Below are positions 1 through 5,238 of a DNA stretch of 9,162 nt, piece by piece. Numbering within the stretch: position 1 is the first letter of the stretch; each line of letters opens with the position of its first letter. The stretch is from Candidatus Nomurabacteria bacterium (GTDB taxonomy: Bacteria > Patescibacteriota > Minisyncoccia > Phycocordibacterales > UBA9973): contig CALQZZ010000019.1 of NCBI GenBank assembly GCA_943350065.1, positions 1-9,162 of the forward strand, written 5' to 3'. The translations under genes were made by a program, and so were the position numbers. Under the pieces are notes generated by a model, which saw nothing but the letters and a program-made list of their open reading frames with translations, was not told the DNA's origin and searched no databases.

Positions 1-1
1 A

Positions 2-1102
2 TTTTTTAAAGGTGAAACTACTCCAAAAATAATAGGGACTGGTTTGTCTGAATCTAAAGGTATTCGCCATGGATATGTCGTCAAATCTGATGATGCTATA
101 AAAAGTCTAAAAAAAGCTCTAACTGAAGCTGAAAATAATTCTGGTATAAAAATAAAAAGAGCTTTTGTTTCTATTGGTGGTATCACTCTATCTTCTGAAG
201 TTCACAGTGGTTCTGCTATTATTTCAAAAGCTGATAACGAAGTCACAGCTCTAGATGTAAACAAAGCAATTAAAGAATGTGAAGCTGAACTAGTGCTCGG
301 AAATAAAAAAATAATGAATGTCTTCCCTATCTCATTTAAACTGGATGAAAAAGAGGTCCATGGTCGCCCTGAGGGCTTGCATGGAGTAAAGCTAGAAATT
401 AAAGCTCTATTTATTACAAGCCTAGCTCAACACTATGAAGACTTATTGGCTGTCGTCGTCGAAGCTGGAGTAGAACCTATCGATGCTATTGCTTCACCTA
501 TTGCTGCTTCTGAAGTCGCCCTTTCTGATAGACAAAAAATGGTTGGTTGTGCCCTTGTAAATATCGGAGCTGAGACTGTCTCGATTGCTGTCTTTGAAAA
601 TGGATCACCGATATCACTACACATCTTTTCAATTGGCTCATCCGATATTACCAATGACATTGCACTTGGTTTAAAGATTCCTCTTGAAGAAGCTGAATTA
701 TTAAAAACAAGTTCTGATATAAAAACTTATTCCAAGAAAAAACTCGATGAGATTATCGAAGCTAGACTCACAGATATTTTTGAATTAATTGAAAATCATT
801 TAAAGAAAATAAAAAGAAATGGTTTACTTCCTGCTGGAATTATTTTTACTGGCGGAGGATCTGCTTCTCCAATGCTCGAGAAACTTTCAAAAGAAACACT
901 CAAACTTCCATCACGTATCGGTGGATCAGAATTACTCGGTAATACAAAGACTCGTGTAAGAGATTCTTCATGGTTTGTCGCCCTCGGACTCTGTATGGTC
1001 AGCAAAGATACTGCCTATAATGCTTCTACTGGTAATTTTGGAGAAATAATGAAAGACATAAAAGGTGGAATAAAATCAATCTTCAAACAACTTTTGCCGT
1101 AA
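2..1102 (+). CDS. ftsA: Cell division protein FtsA, 5'-truncated by the window edge
   Basis: Actin-like ATPase that anchors FtsZ filaments to the membrane and recruits later division proteins. The frame is open from base 2, so the TTG at 44 is not a real start; residues before it still match FtsA (IIGTG, then SKGIRHGYVV). About 366 residues are visible, so probably only some 20 N-terminal residues, including the first phosphate motif, lie outside. Seen in order: the FtsA-specific 1C region ending in GVKLEIK; the second phosphate motif in degenerate form (VNIGAETVSIAVF instead of DIGGGTTDI); the adenosine motif IIFTGGG; and a C-terminal amphipathic basic helix (KGGIKSIFKQLLP) fitting the membrane-targeting sequence. 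The change of the DIGGGT motif to NIGAET is notable and may affect ATP handling. ftsZ is nearby but not directly adjacent, because a terminator and a minus-strand gene intervene. The family assignment is very secure. Confidence 0.95.
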   Translation, partial: FFKGETTPKIIGTGLSESKGIRHGYVVKSDDAIKSLKKALTEAENNSGIKIKRAFVSIGGITLSSEVHSGSAIISKADNEVTALDVNKAIKECEAELVLGNKKIMNVFPISFKLDEKEVHGRPEGLHGVKLEIKALFITSLAQHYEDLLAVVVEAGVEPIDAIASPIAASEVALSDRQKMVGCALVNIGAETVSIAVFENGSPISLHIFSIGSSDITNDIALGLKIPLEEAELLKTSSDIKTYSKKKLDEIIEARLTDIFELIENHLKKIKRNGLLPAGIIFTGGGSASPMLEKLSKETLKLPSRIGGSELLGNTKTRVRDSSWFVALGLCMVSKDTAYNASTGNFGEIMKDIKGGIKSIFKQLLP

Positions 1103-1112
1103 AAATGGTAAT

Positions 1113-1145
1113 AAAAAAGGACTACAATTATCGTAGTCCTTTTTG
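1113..1145. terminator. Bidirectional intrinsic terminator between ftsA and the convergent gene
   Basis: A perfect 8-bp stem (AGGACTAC 1118-1125 with GTAGTCCT 1133-1140) has a 7-nt loop. It is preceded by five A and followed by TTTT, so it has a U-tract in both directions. It lies between two convergent stop codons (1100-1102 plus, 1147-1149 minus) and should end both transcripts, separating ftsA from ftsZ. Confidence 0.88.
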
Positions 1146-1146
1146 C

Positions 1147-1713
1147 TTAAAAATTGCAGTATTTTACAGCTTCATTATATATATTCTTCCAGTAAGGGTT
1201 TCTTTCATATGCATTATTATTGCTTGCATGATGATCATTTGATGACTTCTTTACAAAAGCCATCATCATCGCTTCATCAATCAGCTCCGGCATACCTGAA
1301 AAAGAAAAAATGAGTTTAGGAAAAGACCCGGTACCAGCACTATAGACTGCTCCTCCGAATTTATTTTCCATTTCATTACGACTCTCATGTGAAGTAGTAT
1401 GTTGCACCGGTAAATTCATACTCCTTTGTGACCAAAGACGCAACGCTTTTTCCTGGGAAAATTCAAAAAACTTTTCAGCTTTATCTACTGGAATTTCTCC
1501 AAATGGAACGGTAAATAAAATTTCACCAGATAATCCATTCATAACAGTAAAATATCCGTGTTTATTCTCTTTTCTATCTTCAAGATCTGTCTTACCTTTG
1601 GCAATATCGAGCAAGAGTCGCATATCACTGCAAAGATTTTCAAATTTAAAACCAATAGGTAGCTGTGCATTAATAATATCAATGCCTGCCATAAAATAAC
1701 CGTTTTTTTTCAT
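1147..1713 (-). CDS. Hypothetical protein, possibly GlcG/HbpS-like
   Basis: 188-residue cytosolic protein with no signal peptide or membrane segment. I do not recognise it firmly. Its layout resembles the GlcG/HbpS (heme-binding/corrinoid-adenosyltransferase-like) fold. A strand reads GYFTVMNGLSGEILFTVPFG (about 53-72), where that family has a 'VVDAGG.L' strand. A helix with a conserved-looking lysine follows (DKAEKFFEFSQEKALRLW). A glycine-rich turn GGAVYSAGTGSFP comes next (120-132), then a strand-turn-helix FSFSGMPELIDEAMMMAFV (136-154) resembling the family's 'GVSGxxxxxDE' motif. The C-terminus (HHASNNNAYERNPYW) is polar. ATG 1713 is kept as the start because a good promoter lies 35-60 bases upstream; ATG at 1692 (MAGIDI) is an alternative. 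The gene sits alone, in reverse orientation, between ftsA and ftsZ. The fold assignment is inference from pattern only. Confidence 0.75.
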   Translation of the reverse strand: MKKNGYFMAGIDIINAQLPIGFKFENLCSDMRLLLDIAKGKTDLEDRKENKHGYFTVMNGLSGEILFTVPFGEIPVDKAEKFFEFSQEKALRLWSQRSMNLPVQHTTSHESRNEMENKFGGAVYSAGTGSFPKLIFSFSGMPELIDEAMMMAFVKKSSNDHHASNNNAYERNPYWKNIYNEAVKYCNF

Positions 1714-1747
1714 TCTTTTTTATTTTTAAATAATTTATTCTAATTAG

Positions 1748-1775
1748 ATACTAGCACAGTAAGCTTAAATGTCAA
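1748..1775 (-). promoter_or_regulatory. Sigma-70-type promoter for the minus-strand gene at 1147-1713
   Basis: On the minus strand there is a perfect TTGACA (1770-1775), a 16-nt spacer and TAGTAT (1748-1753). TGC directly precedes the -10, making it an extended -10. Predicted transcription start is near 1741, giving a leader of about 28 nt. It is back-to-back with the ftsZ promoter. Confidence 0.75.
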
Positions 1776-1796
1776 TAACAGATCAAATTCTAAAAT

Positions 1797-1824
1797 TTTG
1801 CTTTTTTTTATTTTCTGTTATGAT
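1797..1824 (+). promoter_or_regulatory. Promoter of ftsZ-trxB
   Basis: TATGAT at 1819-1824 is preceded by TGT (TG at 1816-1817), giving an extended -10. A weak -35 (TTTGCT or TTTTGC) lies 16-17 nt upstream. The expected start is around 1831, with a leader of about 35 nt to the ATG at 1866. It implies that ftsZ is transcribed independently of ftsA. Confidence 0.65.
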
Positions 1825-1865
1825 AGAGAGATAAAAACATTTTATTAAAATAACCAGTAAAAATT

Positions 1866-3176
1866 ATGCCAAAAGTAAATCCAGTAATAGAAACATTCGC
1901 TAGAATTAAAGTAATCGGAGTAGGAGGATCCGGAAAAGGAGCCTTAAATCACATGATTAATTCCAAGGTCAAAGGAGTAGAATTCATTTCAATGAATACT
2001 GATACTCAAGACTTACACAACTCTCTCGCTGAAAAGAAAATTCACATTGGTAAAAACCTCACAAAAGGTCTCGGGGCTGGTATGAATCCTGATGTCGGAA
2101 AAAGAGCAGCCGAAGAAACAAAAGCAGAAATCCAAGACACTATCAAAGGTGCTGACATGGTCTTTATTGCTTGTGGAATGGGTGGAGGTACTGGTACTGG
2201 TGCTGCACCAATCGTGGCAAAATCTGCAAAAGAACAAGGAATCCTCACTGTTGCTGTCGTCACAAAACCATTTTTCTTCGAAGGAGCTACTCGTATGAAA
2301 ATTGCTGAAAAAGGAATTGAGGAATTAGCAAAAGAAGTAGATGCTATTATTGTAATTCCAAATGATAAATTGTTACAACTCTCTGATAAAAATACAAATG
2401 TTAAAGATGGATTCGCTGTGTGCAACGAAGTTCTTCGCCAAGCTGTGGAAGGAATTTCTGATCTCATTACAACTCCAGGAATAATCAATGTCGACTTTGC
2501 CGATATTAAAGCTATTATGTCTGATGCAGGTTCTGCTCTCATGGGTATTGGTTCTGCTTCAGGAGAAAAGCGTGCAGAAAAAGCAGCTCTTATCGCTATC
2601 AATTCCCCCCTTCTAGAAGTTTCTATCAATGGAGCTAAAGGAGTCCTCTTTGCTATCTCTGGTGGTGACGATCTTACAATCCACGAAATTCAAGAAGCGG
2701 CAAAAGTTATTACCGAATCAATCGACAAGGATGCCAAAGTCATCTTTGGTACTATCCATGATGAGAAATTAAAAAAAGGAGAAGTGAAAGTCACAGTCAT
2801 TGCTACTTCTTTCCCTGCCGATATGCCTCGTCCAAAAAGTCTTTTTGGTAGTTCAATCTCAAATCCAGTAATAAATATTTCTGGAAAAGATGAAAAGAGT
2901 CAAACAGTAAAAAAAGAAATTCATAATGCAGTATCTTCAGTATTACCATCACAACCTAAAAATGATTTCTTCCGACCAACAGAAAAAAAAGAAGTTCCAC
3001 CAGTAGTTTCAGCTTCACCTACTCCAGCAACAGTAACACCTAATATAAATGGTATAAATAATACAAACACTAATACAACAACAAAAGCTACTGTAATAGA
3101 AGAAATAATTATTGATGATGAGACAGATGACTGGAGTGCTGTCCCTGCTTTCTTTAGAAGAAATAAAAATAAATAA
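1866..3176 (+). CDS. ftsZ: Cell division protein FtsZ
   Basis: Tubulin-like GTPase that forms the cytokinetic ring in the cytoplasm under the membrane. 436 residues. Visible features: N-terminal nucleotide-binding loop VIGVGGSGKGALNHM (16-30), tubulin signature GGGTGTGA (106-113), the catalytic T7 loop NVDFAD (207-212), and SGEKRAEKAA (231-240). A long polar low-complexity linker runs from about 330 to 415, rich in Asn and Thr. The conserved C-terminal peptide is DDWSAVPAFFRR (PAFFRR 427-432), the usual docking site for FtsA and other partners, followed by basic NKNK. The catalytic and polymerisation residues look intact. The ATG has no recognisable Shine-Dalgarno sequence. trxB starts two bases after the stop, so the two are probably translated from one message. 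ftsA is upstream but transcriptionally separated. Confidence 0.97.
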   Translation: MPKVNPVIETFARIKVIGVGGSGKGALNHMINSKVKGVEFISMNTDTQDLHNSLAEKKIHIGKNLTKGLGAGMNPDVGKRAAEETKAEIQDTIKGADMVFIACGMGGGTGTGAAPIVAKSAKEQGILTVAVVTKPFFFEGATRMKIAEKGIEELAKEVDAIIVIPNDKLLQLSDKNTNVKDGFAVCNEVLRQAVEGISDLITTPGIINVDFADIKAIMSDAGSALMGIGSASGEKRAEKAALIAINSPLLEVSINGAKGVLFAISGGDDLTIHEIQEAAKVITESIDKDAKVIFGTIHDEKLKKGEVKVTVIATSFPADMPRPKSLFGSSISNPVINISGKDEKSQTVKKEIHNAVSSVLPSQPKNDFFRPTEKKEVPPVVSASPTPATVTPNINGINNTNTNTTTKATVIEEIIIDDETDDWSAVPAFFRRNKNK

Positions 3177-3178
3177 TA

Positions 3179-4123
3179 ATGATTTATGATCTTATAGTTT
3201 TAGGTGGTGGTCCCGCTGGTACGTCGGCAGCTATTTATGCTTCTCGAAAAAAACTAAAAACACTTTTTATTACTTCTGAATTTGGTGGCCAATCTGCCGT
3301 CTCTGAAAAAATTTACAACTGGATTGGTACTCCTGAGATTTCAGGTCTTGAATTAGCAAACAATTTCAAGAATCATGTCTTGGCACATGTCGATGAAAAT
3401 CTCGAAGTCAAAGAAGGTCAAAAAGCTATTCGAGTAGAGGCCTTGCCTCCCTCTGGAGGCAAGGCCTCAGGATTTTCTGTGACTACCGACATAAATGAAA
3501 CATTTGAAGCTAAAACAATTTTAATCTCTACTGGTAGTGGTCACCGTAAACTTGAAGCAAAAAATGCTGACACTTTAGAGCACAAAGGTATTACTTATTG
3601 TGCATCTTGTGATGGACCACTTTTTTCTGGAATGGATGTAGCTGTTATCGGTGGAGGTAATGCTGGTTTTGAATCAGCAGCCCAGCTACTAGCCTACTGT
3701 AATTCTGTGACTTTGATAAATAGAAGTGAGGCTTTTCGTGCCGATGAAGTCACAGTAGAAAAAGTTTTATCTAATCCAAAAATGAAAGTAATAAAAAATG
3801 CTGATATTTTAGAAATTAAAGGTGAAAAATTTGTCGAAGGTTTAACCTATCAAGACCGAACAACAAAAGAAATGAATGAATTGGCTGTGACTGGTATTTT
3901 CGTAGAAATCGGACAAATTCCTAATACAGACCTCGTAAAAGGATTAGTAGATTTAGATGATGTAAATAGAGTTAAAATCGATCCTTGGACCAATAGGACA
4001 TCTGTAGCTGGCATCTGGGCGGCTGGAGACTGCACAAACATCCTCTATCATCAAAACAACATCGCTGCTGGTGATGGTGTCAAAGCACTAGAAGATATTT
4101 ATTTATATATTCACACAAAATAA
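3179..4123 (+). CDS. trxB: Thioredoxin reductase-like FAD/NAD(P)H disulfide oxidoreductase
   Basis: Cytosolic flavoenzyme passing electrons from NAD(P)H through FAD to a redox-active Cys pair and then to thioredoxin or a similar partner. 314 residues, normal length. Seen: FAD motif GGGPAG (9-14), active-site CASCDG (141-146, usual form CATCDG), pyridine-nucleotide motif GGGNAG (158-163) and C-terminal FAD motif AAGDC (281-285). The NADPH 2'-phosphate motif HRRxxFR is altered to NRSEAFR (181-187), so cofactor preference is uncertain. The GGGNAG and CDGPLFSG stretches also resemble the reductase part of AhpF. Residues 87-97 are an extra loop encoded by a GC-rich palindrome. It starts two bases after ftsZ, without its own promoter, so it is co-transcribed. 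Thioredoxin reductase proper is my first choice, an AhpF-type partner second. Confidence 0.9.
   Translation: MIYDLIVLGGGPAGTSAAIYASRKKLKTLFITSEFGGQSAVSEKIYNWIGTPEISGLELANNFKNHVLAHVDENLEVKEGQKAIRVEALPPSGGKASGFSVTTDINETFEAKTILISTGSGHRKLEAKNADTLEHKGITYCASCDGPLFSGMDVAVIGGGNAGFESAAQLLAYCNSVTLINRSEAFRADEVTVEKVLSNPKMKVIKNADILEIKGEKFVEGLTYQDRTTKEMNELAVTGIFVEIGQIPNTDLVKGLVDLDDVNRVKIDPWTNRTSVAGIWAAGDCTNILYHQNNIAAGDGVKALEDIYLYIHTK
3437..3468. repeat. Perfect GC-rich palindrome inside trxB, likely a small inserted element
   Basis: Arms of 14 bp (GAGGCCTTGCCTCC 3437-3450, GGAGGCAAGGCCTC 3455-3468) pair perfectly around a CTCT loop. The segment is about 75% GC in an otherwise AT-rich gene. It is read in frame as EALPPSGGKAS (residues 87-97), in a surface turn between two strands where related enzymes have a shorter loop. 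This fits an in-frame palindromic element of the kind known from Rickettsia protein genes; element identity is inference. Confidence 0.8.
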
Positions 4124-4150
4124 AACCCCTCGCAAATAAATGCTCGGGGC
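4124..4150 (-). terminator. Imperfect terminator hairpin between trxB and the receiver gene
   Basis: CCCC (4126-4129) pairs with GGGG (4146-4149) and GCA pairs with TGC, across a two-by-two internal loop, with an A/T-rich apical loop. On the minus strand it is followed by TTTTATTTT, a good U-tract. On the plus strand only CTTTG follows. It best serves the minus-strand gene but may also stop ftsZ-trxB transcripts. Confidence 0.55.
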
Positions 4151-4165
4151 TTTGAAACTCTTAGG

Positions 4166-4540
4166 TTATACAGCTAATTTTATAGCCAATTCTATAAATT
4201 CACCCTTGTAGCAAAGATAGTTGATTGAATCTTTATCAACCTGCATTGCTTCAAAAAGTTTTTTATTTTTCAAAAGGTTGTCTGAAATAGCAACCATAAT
4301 ACCTTTTGTAAATAAAGGTCTAAATTCTTCAACAAGCTCAAGTGTATCTTCTCCTGCTTCAAGAGTCCCGTCAAAAGCGATTATGTTAAAAATTTTAGGA
4401 TCATTCTCGTAAAAAATCTTACGGGCCTCTGCTAAATTAGAAGCTACAAAAATTTCGTAGTAATCTTTCAACCTTATGTTCATAAGCAAAAGTTGATGTT
4501 CATTATCCTCAACAATGAACAGTTTTGGTTTTTTTGTCAT
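4166..4540 (-). CDS. Stand-alone response-regulator receiver (CheY-like) domain protein
   Basis: 124 residues forming a single receiver domain without an output domain. Seen: first strand LFIVEDN with the acidic pair E11-D12; phospho-acceptor D57 in IIAFDGTLEAG; the switch residue S86 in VAISDN; and the conserved lysine K112 in CYKGEF. All four key positions of a phosphorylatable receiver are present, so it is probably active as a phosphorylation-dependent protein-interaction switch. No histidine kinase is visible here, so the partner is unknown. The sequence after D57 (GTLEAGED) differs from the usual MPxxdG, which gives it a non-standard loop. The gene is single, convergent with trxB and downstream of tRNA-Ser on the same strand. 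Its own promoter overlaps a dyad that could be an operator. No Shine-Dalgarno is evident before the ATG. Confidence 0.85.
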   Translation of the reverse strand: MTKKPKLFIVEDNEHQLLLMNIRLKDYYEIFVASNLAEARKIFYENDPKIFNIIAFDGTLEAGEDTLELVEEFRPLFTKGIMVAISDNLLKNKKLFEAMQVDKDSINYLCYKGEFIELAIKLAV

Positions 4541-4596
4541 AATGAAATAATTTTATGGTTAATATTACTTTCTTAAAAAGAACAAAATTGCATTCT

Positions 4597-4630
4597 TTTG
4601 AATAATATAATTATTCAAACTTATTGTCAA
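4597..4630 (-). promoter_or_regulatory. Promoter of the receiver gene with an overlapping 10-bp-arm dyad
   Basis: Minus-strand TTGACA (4625-4630), 17-nt spacer and TATTAT (4602-4607). Overlapping the -10 is a perfect inverted repeat: arm TTTGAATAAT (4597-4606), spacer ATA, arm ATTATTCAAA (4610-4619). It has no U-tract after it, so it looks more like an operator than a terminator for the tRNA upstream. The promoter lies only a few bases past the tRNA-Ser 3' end. Confidence 0.65.
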
Positions 4631-4635
4631 TATTG

Positions 4636-4722
4636 CGGAGGCGGTGAGATTTGAACTCACGGTGCGGTTTCCCACACTCTTGTTTTCGAAACAAGTACTT
4701 TAAACCACTCAGCCACGCCTCC
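4636..4722 (-). tRNA. tRNA-Ser (anticodon CGA)
   Basis: 87-nt class II tRNA on the minus strand. The acceptor stem GGAGGCG (4722-4716) pairs with CGCCTCC (4643-4637), and the discriminator is G, as expected for serine. The anticodon stem CTTGT/ACAAG has loop TTCGAAA, giving anticodon CGA, which reads UCG. A long variable arm and the T-arm TGAG-TTCAAAT-CTCA are present. The CCA end is not encoded (CAA follows the discriminator), so it must be added after transcription. Confidence 0.97.
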
Positions 4723-4729
4723 ATATATA

Positions 4730-4735
4730 ATTATA
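4730..4735 (-). promoter_or_regulatory. -10 box for tRNA-Ser
   Basis: A perfect TATAAT on the minus strand ends about 7 bases before the first base of tRNA-Ser. No convincing -35 box is seen 16-18 nt upstream. It is placed so that transcription would begin at or just before the mature 5' end. Confidence 0.5.
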
Positions 4736-4763
4736 CCTACAACCGATATAAACATACCATTTT

Positions 4764-4792
4764 TTGATTTTTTTATCTAAATCTGTTATATT
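4764..4792 (+). promoter_or_regulatory. Promoter reading into the tRNA-Glu/GIY-YIG locus
   Basis: TTGATT (4764-4769), 17-nt spacer and TATATT (4787-4792) preceded by TGT, so again an extended -10. The start is expected near 4799, where a perfect 7-bp hairpin (AAATACC 4797-4803, GGTATTT 4809-4815) abuts the broken tRNA copy. This was probably the original tRNA-Glu promoter, now separated from the intact tRNA by about 300 bases. Confidence 0.75.
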
Positions 4793-4815
4793 GTTTAAAT
4801 ACCTTAATGGTATTT

Positions 4816-4865
4816 GGCCCTATCGTCCCTCGGCCGTAGCCTATGGGCGAGGCTACGGTTAGGAC
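4816..4865 (+). pseudogene. Broken 5' copy of tRNA-Glu with an insertion in its D-loop
   Basis: GGCCCTATCGTC (4816-4827) and ACGGTTAGGAC (4855-4865) are identical to the first 12 and the following D-arm bases of the intact tRNA-Glu at 5099-5123. The two parts are separated by extra GC-rich DNA in place of two bases of the D-loop. Identity ends exactly at the end of the D-stem (tRNA position 25), after which the sequence is TTTT and the start of a nuclease gene. The upstream TT before GG is also shared. It cannot make a tRNA, because the anticodon arm, T-arm and 3' acceptor strand are missing. Confidence 0.85.
4834..4858. repeat. GC-rich palindrome in the D-loop of the broken tRNA copy
   Basis: CCGTAGCCT (4834-4842) pairs perfectly with AGGCTACGG (4850-4858) around a 7-nt loop. 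An alternative pairing CCTCG (4828-4832) with CGAGG (4848-4852) also exists. The layout GGCC-n-GCCT-loop-AGGC-n-GG parallels the palindrome in trxB, so the two may belong to one family of small elements. Confidence 0.65.
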
Positions 4866-5123
4866 TTTTATGCAAATAGTATATGTATTGAAAAGTTTAA
4901 AAGATCAGAAACTTTACATAGGGTGTACTTCTAATTCTGAAAATAGATTAGAATATCATAATAAAGGTAAAGTTAAGTCAACAAAACATCGTATTCCATT
5001 TGTGTTATTATACAAAGAAAGTTACGATAACATCTATGATGCATTTAGTGCTGAGAGATATTACAAACCAGCAAAAGGTAAACGTGAATTAATAAATTGG
5101 CCCTATCGTCTAACGGTTAGGAC
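4866..5123 (+). mobile_element. Putative 258-bp GIY-YIG insertion in the tRNA-Glu gene
   Basis: If the broken 5' copy is the original tRNA start, the inserted unit runs from directly after its D-stem (4866) to the equivalent point in the intact tRNA (5123). It contains the nuclease gene plus a replacement copy of tRNA positions 1-25. The near-perfect duplication and the coincidence of its end with the D-arm/anticodon-arm border support this. No transposase or integrase is present; the nuclease is the only candidate mobility gene. The boundaries are inferred. Confidence 0.45.
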
Positions 5124-5238
5124 ATCGCCTTTTCAAGGCGGTAATCAGAGTTCGATTCTCTGTAGGGTCACCTTCAACAGCGCGCACGAGATGCTTGTGA
5201 TTAAGACCTTGTTGAAAACAACACATGAGTCTAAGTGA
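4870..5238 (+). CDS. Small GIY-YIG nuclease-family protein whose frame runs through tRNA-Glu
   Basis: Residues 1-76 form a GIY-YIG domain of the small UPF0213/YhbQ-like type. Seen: strands IVYVLKS (3-9) and LYIGCT (15-20), the catalytic-type arginine R26 with NRLEYHN, the conserved KVKSTKHRIPF block (34-44), and the metal-binding glutamate position in SAERYYK (E62). The domain reaches KGKRELIN at 5097, where a stop would be expected within a few residues. Instead the frame continues through the whole tRNA-Glu to TGA at 5236-5238, giving about 46 non-protein-like residues. I prefer ATG 4870 to the upstream ATG 4843, because the latter would translate the palindrome and D-arm and because AGGA at 4861-4864 sits five bases before ATG 4870. 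That ribosome site comes from the duplicated D-arm itself. The last 14 bases overlap the next gene. It could be a homing-type endonuclease or a degenerating remnant. Confidence 0.75.
   Translation: MQIVYVLKSLKDQKLYIGCTSNSENRLEYHNKGKVKSTKHRIPFVLLYKESYDNIYDAFSAERYYKPAKGKRELINWPYRLTVRTSPFQGGNQSSILCRVTFNSAHEMLVIKTLLKTTHESK
5099..5170 (+). tRNA. tRNA-Glu (anticodon TTC)
   Basis: 72 nt without CCA. The acceptor stem GGCCCTA pairs with TAGGGTC (one G-U at 2-71), with discriminator A. D-arm GTCT-AACGGTTA-GGAC; anticodon arm TCGCC-TTTTCAA-GGCGG with TTC; 4-nt variable loop; T-arm CAGAG-TTCGATT-CTCTG. All stems are intact, so it should be functional. CCA is not encoded (CCT follows). It has no clear promoter directly upstream and lies inside the reading frame of the GIY-YIG gene, so it must be cut from a longer transcript. 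Confidence 0.97.

Noticed and set aside
44..46. TTG as the start of ftsA
   Set aside because: The frame stays open to the window edge and the residues before it match FtsA, so the gene begins outside the window.
2042..2629. Long minus-strand open frame inside ftsZ
   Set aside because: It is a shadow of the well-supported ftsZ frame, with no start signal and no protein-like motif.
4843..4869. ATG 4843 as start of the GIY-YIG gene
   Set aside because: It would translate the palindrome loop and D-arm; the GIY-YIG domain begins directly at ATG 4870, which has AGGA at good spacing.
4816..5170. Group I or other intron splitting tRNA-Glu
   Set aside because: The downstream tRNA is complete by itself, and the upstream copy duplicates rather than completes it, so no splicing is needed. 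I also see no intron core sequences.
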